This document shows positions 22,565-33,964 of a stretch of 64,000 nt of DNA, one piece after another. The notes under the pieces are model-generated. The model ran no database searches, was not told the DNA's origin, and saw nothing but the letters and a program-made list of their open reading frames with translations. A program made the translations under genes and the position numbers. Source of the DNA: Meghimatium bilineatum (lineage: Eukaryota; Mollusca; Gastropoda; Stylommatophora; Philomycidae); the NCBI GenBank assembly GCA_034231615.1, contig CM067298.1, positions 53,782,883 to 53,846,882 on the forward strand, read 5' to 3'. Every line of letters begins with the position of its first letter. The first letter of the stretch is position 1.

Positions 22565-23365
22565 CAACTCATTCTCTTAGCGGCAAGTGTGGCTATTCTG
22601 ACCATCATCCGCCTGTGGATAGACAATATATGGACTGTGTGTGTACGATATGTCAACAGCCAATGAAATTGAAATGAAAAGTCACGTTGAGTAAATTTTT
22701 AAAGAAGAAACTGATGAGTCTACTAACCGCATAGATGATAAGGGATTATGCTAGAACGGACGTGGTTCTATTTCTGTTAGTCTCAAGAATTTCTAATTTA
22801 TACTCTTGCTTCTTACTTGAATGTACGTGTATAAGCTATTATTTGAAGCAGCATTGTACCGTCTATATGTTATTTATGTTTACAAGAAGACATATTGGCC
22901 CTAGTAGTACGAATACAGTTATATGTTGGTGTTACTGAGAATACTTAAATACGTGTATGCGATGTCATTGTTGTTGTAATAGTCCCTATTTCGATTGATC
23001 TGTTCTCAGTGTCTTGAGTACACAGTTTGAATGTCGTGTAAAAATCGCATCTTACTTGGAGATGTGGTTAGTGAAGTACAGAAAACCCCATTACCTCAAG
23101 TTTCAAGGCGATTCGGTGCCGTTAGAACGGACCTGCTACAATTCCCGATAACCTCATGAATTTTTAATGTATCTTCTTGCTTCCTACTCGAATTTAATTG
23201 ATGGAGGTCTCGTTTGCTATCACGAAAAATATTTTACTAGAAATAGCTGCTGGTTTAGCCGTCTAATCAAAGTTGTAGCCCTGGCGAGGGTGGTTTTGAC
23301 GTTTAAAAGCCGACGTTGGGAACTATGCGAAAGATATGCATTATTTAGGGAAACAGATATGATCC
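22565..23365. other. Unassigned DNA
   Basis: No feature was recognised. Short open frames at 22735 and 23167 lack motifs in their first halves. Confidence 0.4.
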
Positions 23366-23369
23366 CAAA

Positions 23370-23560
23370 CTCCCTAAACAAAATCATGATGAGATTGATG
23401 TCATTACAATGGGATGAAAACTTATTGACCATGTCTTACGCACGAAGTGCTGACACAAGAATGTTATTAGAGGGATGTCTTAGATAGACACAAAAGTAGG
23501 AAGGATCAGAACAAAATAGAGAAAATCAGTGAATTAGTAGTTTAAAGGATTGTGTGTAAT
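23370..23560 (+). mobile_element. Possible LINE C-terminal tail relic
   Basis: The frame reads MMRLMSLQWDENLL and DTRMLLEGCLR, loosely matching the LRWFGHV..R.D...ML.G tail of LINEs. The similarity is weak. Confidence 0.35.
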
Positions 23561-23599
23561 CATATTTTGGGAAACACTCGAAGAAAGCACATTATAATA

Positions 23600-24855
23600 A
23601 TTGACGGTGATTGATTTTGTTACAGCCTTTAGCAGCAGTAGTGTTACATGGCACCATTGTTTAATTCACGCGATTAATTTATGTATACTTATTTTCTTAT
23701 TGTTATTGATTTCAGATAGTTGTGAACGATATAGTTCCAAATGTTGCTCTCAAAAATGTTTACTGATGTCTTGTCTTCTTCACTACTCTTTAGTTTCTAT
23801 AAAACAGGGGTTTTTAACATTTTCAGGCCAAGTATTCTTTAATGCTCGGGAGTACATTATTAACTCATATGCCTTCTTACGATAGCGACATGGTGCTCGC
23901 GAACACCGGATTCAGTATAAATGTTCTAAACGATGTGATCTGCCTGTTCTTCTGATCTTCGCTAGCTGTCTTTCAGTCTTCCAACTTGCATTGTGTCATA
24001 TGGGCTTTTGTAACACTTTTGTGTAGTTATTTTTCACTTTTCTTTGTGTTTGTCCTGTTTTCTGTTTTTAATATTCAATTTTCTCACCGTCATTGTCCCT
24101 CAGTGTTGACGTATTATTTTCCAAGTACCAGTGCTTTATATAATCTTCGTCGACCTAAAGTGAAGTTGATAAAGTAGCAGCAGGTTGATAGAGGCTTGCG
24201 AAAGTGATGATGTGTACTATATTGCAGTTACTATTCATATTTTTTTGCCGGTGGCCCACTTTTGGGATATATTTTTTTTATTTCTCGAATCCCCTGTAAC
24301 TTAAAAGAAATAGCGCGTTCACTATCTACACAAAATGTTGCAATCAATATACACGTGTGTTTGTGGGTCACTATCACCTAGCATTTCTAGCGACATCCTC
24401 TTACTATCCGCAGTAGGGTGGTCTGTGTGATTTTATTTTCATACCAAGGAGACTTCAGCGTTCAGCTTAATACAATGCCTATTGAAGAATCATTCAACTC
24501 GTTGCTATGTATATATATATATATACATATAGATCATATAATTACATTTCTGTGTCTTCTGGACCGGTGTGAGGTCTCAACAATTGTAAAATCCCTCTTC
24601 TTGGTGTCCTCCTAGAAATCGATGTGGTCCCAGTTCACGTTTAGAACCACTTCTGTATGTGATAAATATTCACTTTAAATTGCGCTCTTGGTGGTGGCGT
24701 AGATCGTTAAAGAGTGTCATTGTACAAGGTGTAACATTAAGCATACATCAGTAACCTCTTTCTTTTCGCTTTATACCGCATTTATGTCTTGCAGCGTCAG
24801 GGGTAAAGAACAGTTCTCTGGAGAGTACCTTTTTGTGTGATTCATATATGTTTAA
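23600..24855. other. Mostly unassigned DNA
   Basis: Contains the low-copy repeat at 23743-23838 and a short (TA)n at 24510-24523. No gene was recognised. Confidence 0.4.
23743..23838 (+). repeat. Low-copy interspersed repeat, copy 2
   Basis: Partner of the minus-strand repeat at 16495-16597; see that entry for the shared blocks. Confidence 0.5.
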
Positions 24856-24859
24856 ATTC

Positions 24860-25700
24860 GTTGACTGTTTTTTTCTGTAATCCAGCGTTTGAAGGTCTGT
24901 ACGTGTCTTAATGTTATATATAACTTATATTATTGTTTTATGAGGAACACTGTTGGTAGTCTGGAGGCATATGAAAACCACTTAATTTGATGTCTTCTGA
25001 TTTAATCCAGGATTGACATTGTATTTGCTAGTATTCTAATGCTTTAATTTTTTATTCTGTCTCTTATTGTTACTCAGAGGAATCTACGTAGACAAGTCAT
25101 TTCTGCTGTTATAAGCTTTCTTTTTGATTCTATTGTTAGTTTCTACGATTGAGATCGGCTGCATAATGATGGTACGATAATCGTTTTATATAGCACAGTT
25201 TTGGTGTACATGTTCACACATTTGTTTTTGAAAATAGGAGCCATATGCTGCAGGTTCCGGTATACTTTGTTGCATCTATGTTTGCTTTCTTTGGTGTTCT
25301 TCCTATTCTATGATATGATGCTTCCAAGAGATATGTGAATTATGTCTCTTGTTTAAGTTGTTGGTTATCGATTAGACTAATAGTGTATCTTTCTGTTTTT
25401 GCGATTGATATTGCCTCGGTTTTTTCTGTGTTTATCTTCATGTTAAATTCCATAAATGTTGTGTAGAGTCTATGTATATGTTATTGTTGTAGTCTTTTGT
25501 TGTTGATATTAATGCTTGCTCGTCTGCAAAAAGAAGTTCGCTCATGGTGTTTTTATGTTGTCTTCTTCATTAGTGTTATCAATTGTATATATGCAATTAA
25601 TATATGTGATGAATAACAAGAGAGATGGAACACATCCTCGCCGCACGCCAGGGTATATGTGGATTCTTATTTTAAAGCCCTACAATCGTTTATACGTCAT
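24860..25700 (-). mobile_element. Degenerate LINE RT (minus strand)
   Basis: Reading the minus strand from 25700 downward gives, across several frames, GVRRGCVPSLLLF (RT block GVRQGCVLSPLLF), SELLFADEQALI (FADD altered to FADE), MKINTEKTEAISI, FTYLGSII and MTCLRRFL. The motif order is correct for the RT palm and its C-terminal flank. No frame stays open for more than about 60 codons, so it is an old, inactive copy. It resembles the 21.1-22.6 kb element. Confidence 0.72.
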
Positions 25701-25704
25701 TTAT

Positions 25705-26495
25705 ACATACATATAAACATGCAAAATTGAAGCATTTAAAAGTTGCAACAGATCAGAGACAAGCAAACTAGATAGGCTACTTTAGTCCAGGTTGGATTCT
25801 GTTTTGATGCAGAATTATTTTTTGCCTCACTTCTACAGAATCTTTCTCTCTCTTTCTCTCTCTTTCTCTCTCTCTCTCTCTTTCTCTTTCTCTCTCTCTG
25901 TAATTATAGATTAAAACACGCGAAAAGAGGGTTACGAATAAATGTTGAGGACTTGAACAATAGCTTAGATATGATCAAAGACACAAAAATGCGAACCTTA
26001 CACGATATTACGAAGTAGCCTAAGTTATGTGAAAAGGAACAAATACGAACATCAAAATAAGGTAATACGCTGTCAATTTTGCATCTTTTCGAATAGGTTG
26101 ACTTAGCCATGATGGGCAGTGCATATAATTGTTGGTGTTCAAGTGTAAGATATATTATGTATTTAAGATTTGATTTTCATCGTACATTGTATGTTTCAAT
26201 ACAGTTTTTGTCAAGTCTCAACTAAAGATGGACAATAATAGTCCTAATAGTGATGGTAATTCTAAAAATGAACCTTAAAGATATCTGGAATTTGAAATTG
26301 TACTCTTATACCGTTGCTAGTTGTACGAAACCACGTTTGCTGGTCATTAAAAGAATAAATGAGCTTTCCACCAGTGTGTCATCGGGGCCCGAATGGGGAT
26401 CAAAGAGTAGCAACACTATTTACTTTCCATGCATGGCGTAAGACACAAATTAAGAGGGAAAATGGGTGGAGTCAGATTCACAATCATATACTTGT
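25705..26495. other. Unassigned DNA with pyrimidine repeat
   Basis: Contains a (CT)n/(CTTTCT)n tract at 25841-25899. Otherwise nothing was recognised. Confidence 0.5.
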
Positions 26496-26499
26496 TTGT

Positions 26500-27215
26500 T
26501 TGTTTTTCGTTCGCTCCATTGTAACCATCACGGATATCCGTGCGATTTCCGCCGGGAGCGTGATTACATTGTGCCACCGTTATGCGCCTTGTAGGCCTAG
26601 CACATCCGATTTCGGCATGCCTTGACAATTCGGGTGGGCTACCCTTAGCCTGTGACAGCCTCTATATCTATCTCCAGGCACGCGTAGTGGCGACTACTCG
26701 CCAAGACGATTTTTGCTCTCGTCTGACTCGCACGAGGTGTTCCACTGTCTATGAAATTGCCTCGTGTAATTGGACGTGCTGTGCCTGTGCTCATTGGGTA
26801 CTGAACCGTTTCTCATCCGTGAGCCTGGTTCCTTAAGGGGAAGAACTCAACAGAGAAGTTGGACCCTGGCTCTTTCGCCCTCTTAGCCGAGGTGTCATTC
26901 ATCGACATCGTGTACCCCCTGTCCAAGTTCGAGTCTCACACCACGCGTTTGAGAGCAAGGCGTTCTCTAGCTGAGCGTCCTTGTCCCAATAGCGCCTGAG
27001 CCCATCAGGTACTGAACCCTTTCTCTCTTCAAGTGTATTTCCGGTGTAGGAAAACCTGACAGTAGAGTTGGGCCAGGGCTAAATCGTTGTCCCTTTTGCG
27101 CCTGAGCCCATCGGGTACGGAACCCTTTCTCTACGCGAGCATATTTCCGGTTTAGGAAGGCTCGACATTAGAGTTGGATTAGGTCTTCTTGCTTTACCAA
27201 ACGCCAATGACTGGG
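26500..27215 (+). repeat. Compound interspersed repeat, copy 1
   Basis: About 0.7 kb that recurs in reverse orientation at 55560-56290. It contains related ~106-bp submodules starting near 26781, 26992 and 27098, each with a GAGCCCATCGGGTACGGAACC-like core. Between the first two lies a tRNA-like module (26883-26945). It is less A+T-rich than its surroundings. Its class is not known to me; a SINE-like composite is possible. Confidence 0.75.
26883..26945 (+). repeat. tRNA-like module within the compound repeat
   Basis: A-box-like TTAGCCGAGGTG (26883-26894) and B-box-like AGTTCGAGTCTC (26926-26937) are about 32 bp apart, tRNA-like spacing. The same order is kept in the second copy of the repeat near 55.84-55.91 kb. 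It could be an internal RNA polymerase III promoter. A proper tRNA fold is not evident. Confidence 0.4.
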
Positions 27216-27274
27216 CCTGGGTCTCTGCCTGTAAGGAACACAGGTAACTAGAAGCTCACAGGTAACTAGAAATC

Positions 27275-27610
27275 TTCTTATAGAAGCTTCATGGCACGTC
27301 ATCTATACTATCCCGTAGTCGTAACCTTCGATAACAGTTACCATGTTGTTCTGACAGGTCGACGTTGTGCTTGAATTAGTTACGGGCATGGAGTGGGTGG
27401 CAGGAACAACAAAGAAACGTGTCGGAAGGGACAGAGTTGTGCCCTGATGTCGACGTCTGTTTCGGCGGCATTGGACTCGAAACACCATCGAGTCGAATGG
27501 CTGCTGGAACACAGAGCGATGCATTATGGGAATGCCCCACGTGCTGTGAGGCCAGTTTTCTAATCAAGAATCAAGAAGCATCAACTAATAATCAGTATTA
27601 TTAGCAATGG
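27275..27610 (+). repeat. 336-bp interspersed element, copy 1
   Basis: This starts at TTCTTATAGAA and ends at TTAGCAATGG. It has a copy of exactly the same length at 37559-37894. A plus-strand frame ends in DALWECPTCCEASF. The RNase H LINE at 31.1-32.3 kb carries the related HLWECPSCCEASF in an alternative frame near 32.2 kb. The unit is therefore probably a LINE 3' end or an element that mimics one. Confidence 0.8.
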
Positions 27611-27904
27611 CAATACCCATACAATCAAACATATTCTTCGTGTGCCTAAATGAACGCTGGTAATATTTCCTCAATTCACACTTACATACCATTATGTTAT
27701 TAAATCCCCATTTTGTCCTAAAATGTTTATGTGGATTTTTTACTCACGACGCTGGCAAAAGTAGAAATGACAATAGATAGATATGTAGATGATTCGTGTG
27801 GGTCTGTAAGCTTCTATATTTTATTTCTTGCGTACGTGGTTGTTTTATGCTATCTAGCCAATTATAATTAACAGCTGTATACAAAATGTCACTCACTTGC
27901 GTTG

Positions 27905-28035
27905 GTTCGTGTTCGACTCCCGATTACGACGTCCTTTTTAGAAAGTGATTTTCTTCAAAGACTCTGAAGATTATTGTTTGAAGCTACGTGGTAACGTTCT
28001 TTGTGTGGTACTGTAGTTCGAACATTTCGAACCAT
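27905..28035 (+). repeat. SINE-like repeat, copy 1
   Basis: From the B-box-like GTTCGACTCCCG (27911) onward about 120 bp match 30291-30405 almost perfectly, including GAAAGTGATTTTCTTCAAAG and GAAGCTACGTGGTAACG. The 5' A-box half differs or has been replaced, so this copy looks 5'-truncated. Confidence 0.75.
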
Positions 28036-28039
28036 TTTC

Positions 28040-28796
28040 GTAATTGCATTTGCCATTTGCCAGGCCTATACACGTATTATTAATTTGTTTTTTAGATTTA
28101 AAAACATATTTATAAATTAATACTTTTGCACAGTGTTTGTTTTCTTAATAGCATATGTTCGTTCTTGTGAAGATCATATATTGTAACGTGAACCGTTTTC
28201 ATTTTTTAAATTTTATTATAATTGTTTTAATATCATTTCTTATTAGTAGTGTATGTGTAAGACATGTTTACTTATTCACTATTATTGCTATGGTATTTGT
28301 GTCACTACGACGGATATGCCTACTTGAATGTTGGATTTCTCTGGAATTTTTGTCAGTATATACACACACGCGCATCAACAATTCACAAATGTTCTTCTCA
28401 CTGATAGAGTGAAGGTAGAATAAAAACATCAGTGACGGAAACATAAAAATAAATATACCATAACTAGTGGGGATTGATTTTTGCCATAATACACCAAACA
28501 ATGTCTATACTCAAAAACATCAATAACAAAATCCCCAGCTGTTTTATAAGTTCAATTTTGTGAATATACGATTCGATATGCAATTTCCACAAATAAACGT
28601 ATACTAGTAAACATGTTAATAGGAGAAAAACAAATGAAAATAATCTGAAGTTATTCTTAAACACTGTGGTATTTGAAACATGTGATTTCACTTTACCAAT
28701 AGTGGAGCTATAGTATGACAGAGAACTGTATACAATATTAATGAAATGGAGGTATATGATTTCAAAATGTGATGAATTAATTGTTTGTTAACCAGT

Positions 28797-28833
<37 letters not shown>

Positions 28834-29490
28834 TGATTAAAGAAACAAGAAATCATAAAACCGCTAACAATTTATTTTTATGCACATAATTATTTTATTT
28901 GTGCGAAGCCTGTTCCACAATATTATGATGCAGGAGTGTAATGTTGTGATACTTTAAAGTGTGAAACCATAATTGTCGTTGATTTTTTGGGAGCAGCGCT
29001 CTTTCTTGATATGCTTATATTCTCTGTCTTAGAAACTACCCTTCCAATAAAAAAAAAAACATTCATTGAATGGGAAATAGACGAATATGGAAAAGGGAAA
29101 TACAGTTTTGCTAATCAGTGGTAAGAAATAAAATACGACATAAAAATCGACGTTTCTCCAAAAACACCTTTTTCAAGAACACTATAATAAACGGCACTAC
29201 GAACAAGACACGGTACTGTCGACGATAACACGGTTATCGCTAGACGAGAAAACACGAGTGAGGAATAGTGAATGATGTGGATCTGAGTAACTGAACTAGT
29301 AACATTTCAATAGCACATCATTACATTATCTTTGAATAAATTCAGAAATTTCGGGAACTAATGATATACCTAAAGATATGCACCGTCACGGCAAGGGGTG
29401 GTTCCTTTAAATTATACACATTTTATATTAATACAAATGTAAGTTCTCTCTGAGACGTTATGACTCTCGTGGTTTATCAAATATTCACTA
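28040..29490. other. Unassigned DNA with (GA)n
   Basis: A (GA)n tract lies at 28797-28830. No gene was recognised. Open frames at 28155-28691 are hydrophobic on both strands, as expected for A+T-rich DNA. Confidence 0.45.
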
Positions 29491-29494
29491 GTAT

Positions 29495-29925
29495 AGATGA
29501 ATAAGAATGAGACCATTTATAACACATGTAAAGTATGAAAACACGCATAGTAAATGTAGAGTATGAGAACATTTGTAGTAAATGAACAAAATGAGAAATC
29601 CCATAGTATATTTAAAATATAAAAAAAACTCATAGTACATGTAAAGTATTAGAAAATAATTAGTAACTGTAAAGAATGTACGTGTAAAGAATGCGAATAC
29701 TAACAGCACATATAAAGAATGAATACATGAACAGTACATGTAAAGTATGAGAATACCCGGTTTGAGAACATAAAGTATGAAGAATATAAAGTATGAGAAC
29801 AATAATAGTACATGTAAAGAATGAGTACACTAATATTGCATACGTATGTGAACATTAATAGTGCATGTAAAGTATGAGATCACAAATGTAAAGCATGAGA
29901 ATACACATAACAAATGTAAAATAGA
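29495..29925. repeat. Degenerate minisatellite
   Basis: Many diverged, irregularly spaced copies of a unit of roughly 30 bp built around ACATGTAAAGTATGAGAA. The 104-codon minus-strand frame across it is a translation of this repeat. Confidence 0.75.
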
Positions 29926-30227
29926 TCACTACAACGGTTGTGTATGCAGCCAATGCTTAAAATGACGTCGCACACCCACTGGCATAATTATGCATCCAGA
30001 GCTTCCAGTCATTGTGATTGTAAGAAGTTGACCTGACAGAACGAACAGTGGTTGTTATTATGAGCATCAGAAGTTGAATCAACAATAGTTAAAATTCAGG
30101 TGGACCGCCGTTAATATGTTCATTTCAACCTTATAATATATATGATTTTCTGGAACGATTTATTTGTTTCTGTTCTGGCAAACTAGCTTGAGGTTAGGAG
30201 CCGATATAGAAGAAGATGAAGACTTAA

Positions 30228-30412
30228 GGTATCTCCATGGCGTAGTTGTTAAGTCATTCTCTTTATGCATAAAAATCACGAATTCGACTCCCGATTACAA
30301 CGTCCTTTTTAGAAAGTGATTTTCTTCAAAGACTCTGAAGATTATTGTTTGAAGCTACGTGGTAACGTTCTTTGAGTGGTACTGTAGTTCGAACATTGCG
30401 AAGCTTCGTTAC
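30228..30412 (+). repeat. tRNA-derived SINE, copy 2 (more complete)
   Basis: It begins with an A-box-like TGGCGTAGTTGTTAAG (30238-30253) and a B-box-like AATTCGACTCCCG (30281-30293), spaced as in a tRNA gene. An ~115-bp body follows that is nearly identical to 27905-28030. This is the standard plan of a tRNA-derived SINE, transcribed by RNA polymerase III and mobilised by a LINE. Its partner LINE was not identified. Confidence 0.72.
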
Positions 30413-30414
30413 AA

Positions 30415-31130
30415 GGGACGAAATGCATATGAAGTAACCCGAATGCAATTAAGTCAATCGTCTACATTTTAGAAGCGCTCACCTTTACACAGGTCAACAT
30501 TTAACACGCAATGTTCACAATGTATCTTATGTCAGTGAATGTTTTATAGTTTCTACTATCACAGCAATGAGTGTATGCTTCATAATAATACTAAATAATA
30601 ATCATAATAATAATATATTAAATACTATAACCTCACCCACCTCAAGGATCGTAGCGTTGCAAGTTAGAGATATATTCTCCAAATAGGCATGCCGTACATT
30701 TGGTCGATATCACAAATGGAGCATTTCAGTGGGCATTACTATTAGCTGATGATCTCCAATCAACAAATTTTAATTTTCATAAATAAAATAGTAGATGCTA
30801 AATATATATTGCAAGTATGAGATAATCACTCGCAAATTGATGTCAGTCGAAACCGCAATAATAACAAATAAAGATGCACAGTGGTTGAAAAGAAGATATA
30901 AATTTTAAATCAAGTATTGTACTAATTATGATATATGGTTCTTGTTCAAGTAAATAGTGTTACATATTTGTATTTATTGTACCGATCATAATAGTTATGA
31001 GCTAATTACATTGAAAAACCTACATACATTTGGTGATATCAATTTTGCCAAAATGTTGAAGGGGGCAAGACCATTTCAAGAATAAGATACGGTCTTTAGT
31101 AATAAAAATAATGGCACTGATCAGAGGTTA
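30415..31130. other. Unassigned A+T-rich DNA
   Basis: Nothing was recognised. Confidence 0.4.
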
Positions 31131-31139
31131 TTATTTCTT

Positions 31140-32266
31140 CTATACCAAGGGTTGGTTATTTTTATGATTGAATATGCATTGGCAATTATGACTCTCAGCA
31201 AGACACATTCTGAACGGTTGTATACAATCTAGAATGATGCAATGCGTATCATTCTTGAGTGCACGAGAGATACTTCTGTACGATCAATTCGATTCTTACT
31301 TGACTGTCCAACTATGGAACATAGATTATTAGATCAAGATCCTACCTCCAAATCAGAGCTGAAAAAGAGTGCCCACAGCATACTGAAATATAGAGTTTGA
31401 AATGCAGTAGCCATGTGAGAAGACATTCGTAGATGGTGCTTGCTTAGAGAGTTATACAAAGTGTGTTCTTACTGGAGGATGTAGCATATGGTGCTGAAGG
31501 GACACATGTTGCTGTAGTTTTCCATACGTCCGTTCGTGTAGTGATAACTCATGACAGAGAATGTAGTGATTAGTATATACACAGATGGCTCCGTTAGCAG
31601 AAACACAAACACAAGCGGTTGGGGTTTTGTTGCCTACAGAAACGGCGTGAAGTTGGTTGAGAAATCTTCAGCATATTCTACTGCCACATCGAGCTTGAGG
31701 ACTGAGATAGAGGGAGCATATATTTTACAGCAGCTTTCAATTGGTTGATAACTGATACATCAACACACTCTGTAATACTCACAGACTCTCAAAGCATGTT
31801 GCGCAAGATAGAAAAGTTCATGCTAAAAAAAGAATGGTGGGACTTACTGAACAACTCAGTTGTCCAGAGCATTACATGGATATACTGTCCTGGTCATGCT
31901 GGGGTCAGAGGAAACGAGAGAGCCGACTTATTGGCAGGCAATGCGGCGATAGAGGACGCATTGCTTAGAAGAGATAAAGCAGATTTAATAAAGGCAGTAA
32001 TAAATTCATTTCAAGATGCAGATGATGTCAATGAGGTTGAGAACATACACATACGGAGAATGTTAGAAATGGGAGTATTCAGAGTTGAGGGGAGGAAAGG
32101 TAAACGTTTTGGAAAGTCCCAAAGATCACACAATCAACACCTGACCGAAACTATGAGTCTATATACACTGGCATGGCTGCTGGAGCGGAGGCGGAGCACT
32201 TATGGGAATGTCCCTCGTGCTGTGAAGCCAGTTTCTAATCAAGAATCAAGAGAATGTAGGAACTAG
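31140..32266 (+). mobile_element. RNase H-bearing LINE 3' half (I/Nimb-like)
   Basis: Upstream frames read IEYALAIMTLSKTHSERL and MRIILECTRDTSVRSIRFLL, typical of the segment between RT and RNase H in I-type LINEs. From 31551 an RNase H domain reads VISIYTDGSV (Asp), SLRTEIEGAY (Glu), VILTDSQSM (Asp) and YCPGHAGVRGNERADLLAG. The frame changes once near 31745 and is otherwise open to 32266. The last ~40 codons drift into an alternative frame of a tail that would encode WECPSCCEASF. It is truncated upstream and has no RT palm. Confidence 0.82.
31551..32266 (+). pseudogene. RNase H domain of LINE, one frameshift
   Basis: Two consecutive frames (31551-31748 and 31745-32266) together form an almost complete RNase H type I domain with all four expected acidic positions. 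They overlap by a few bases with a frame change, so a single indel near 31745 would explain the break. The element is a LINE remnant with no sign of host use. Confidence 0.78.
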
Positions 32267-32279
32267 CGCAGCTTTCGCT

Positions 32280-32815
32280 GTAACTGCAAAAAAATAGGAA
32301 AATGGAAATTATGGCAGCGACCAGGACTGTGAGTTGTATGTGCGCACAGAGTGCAACTCATGTCTGCATTCTCAGCGACCCAATGAGCAGGATCAGAAAA
32401 AAATATAAGAATGCTCTATTTTTGAATAGTGGTTTGATGCTGCGTGAGGTCAAAGTTGGAGAGTGTCACGTGTATTTTGTACGTGGTCGTACGTGTGTCC
32501 GATGCAATAAGACAACCGAAAAGATGGCATGCTCTGGCACTCTATTGAATGACATGGCAATGGATAGCGCCGACATATTGAACTCTTTGAGAAAAACTGC
32601 ATGATCAAGCAAAATTTATAAAGACGATTATTGATTTTTCCATGTCCAGAATAAATGAGATGTGCTAGAAACGTTGCGTTGTAAGAAATGAACATTATGA
32701 CTGTCGGCAAAGAATGGTTGTTAACCAACAGAGATCTGGCACTGTCAGTTACAGTGTAACTACAGATATACTCAGGGGGAGATACTATCAACTTGTGGAT
32801 GTTTCTTGCATGAGT
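32280..32815 (+). mobile_element. Second RNase H LINE relic, tandem to the first
   Basis: The frame at 32302-32604 has THVCILSDPMSRIRK, related to the SHACILSDSLNMIQK block in the 50.4-kb element. Later frames give VYFVRGRTCVRCNK in place of the GHAGV.GNE.AD block, and NQQRSGTVSYSVTTDIL in place of the NQHRTGTISRYTLRDI tail. It is much more decayed than the element just upstream and in the same orientation. Confidence 0.6.
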
Positions 32816-32819
32816 GACG

Positions 32820-33150
32820 ATAATATCTCGATTAATTAACTAGGTGATATTGCCCACGTCTGTCCAATAGTCTATATAACGTATTGCTTTAAATGTAACC
32901 AAGACACGATCGTATATAGTCAGACCTACAGGGATCAACAAACGGTCAGTATTATATTTAGCATTGCCTTTATGGTTATGGTATAGGGGTTATTGGGTCC
33001 CTATTACAAACACAGCTCGTTCGAACTTTCTCGTGGTTTGCATGTCGCTCTGCATTCTGTGCTGCCAAAGCGATTGAATATATTAGCTGTTCCTAAATAG
33101 TAAGTAGTAATTGAAAATAGTAAGTAGTAGCATACGAAGAAAGCGCTTTA
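32820..33150. other. Unassigned DNA
   Basis: No feature was recognised. Confidence 0.4.
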
Positions 33151-33153
33151 TTA

Positions 33154-33535
33154 TACGAGTAACCTGCGGGGATATGCTCTAAAACATATGCGTCATTTAA
33201 TAAATTTTAAACATTCTACTAACATGTAACAGGAATATTTTCTGAAACACATGTATCACTTAATATATTTCATACATTCTACGAGCATGTAGCAGGTATA
33301 CATTCTAAAACACATGTATCACTTAATATATTTCATACATTCTACGAGCATGTAGCAGGTATATATTCTAAACCACATGTATCACTTAATATATTTCATA
33401 CATTCTACGAGTATGTAGCAGGTATATATTCTAAAACACATGTATCACTTAATATATTTCATACATTCTACGAGTATGTAGCAGGTATATATTCTAAAAC
33501 ACATGTATCACTCAATATATTTCAAACAATCTCTA
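33154..33535. repeat. 63-bp minisatellite
   Basis: About six tandem units of 63 bp, with phase points at 33228, 33291, 33354, 33417 and 33480. The unit includes ACACATGTATCACTTAATAT and a CATGTAGCAGGTATA block. The central units are nearly identical and the first and last are diverged. Confidence 0.9.
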
Positions 33536-33539
33536 TATA

Positions 33540-33960
33540 TTGTTTTACTTGTTCTGAGTTTTTTCTCATACTCATGTAGATTATCATGGTGCAATTCGGA
33601 GGACAAACTACGTTGTGCCATAGTTTATATATTGACTGGAATTATGTCCTTTTTCGCCTGACACATACGACTTTAGCATGACATTTGATTCACTCTGACC
33701 TTCTATGCAATGAAATAAAATCGACAATACCCTCTTAGTGGCCTTTTACAACATTTATGACAGGTAATGGATCCACTATTATTTGCTCACATTTCGTGCA
33801 CCAGCAACACGCATGTGTCTACATATTTAATCGTATTGAATTGCCTCATAAGGACATCCAACGACATATAAATGTTACCTAAAGACGCCCTTAACATATG
33901 ATTATATCTGGTTTCTATACTTGATCACACCCTGTCTCTCATTCTAAACTTCTAAAAATA
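33540..33960. other. Unassigned DNA
   Basis: No feature was recognised. Confidence 0.4.
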
Positions 33961-33964
33961 ACAT

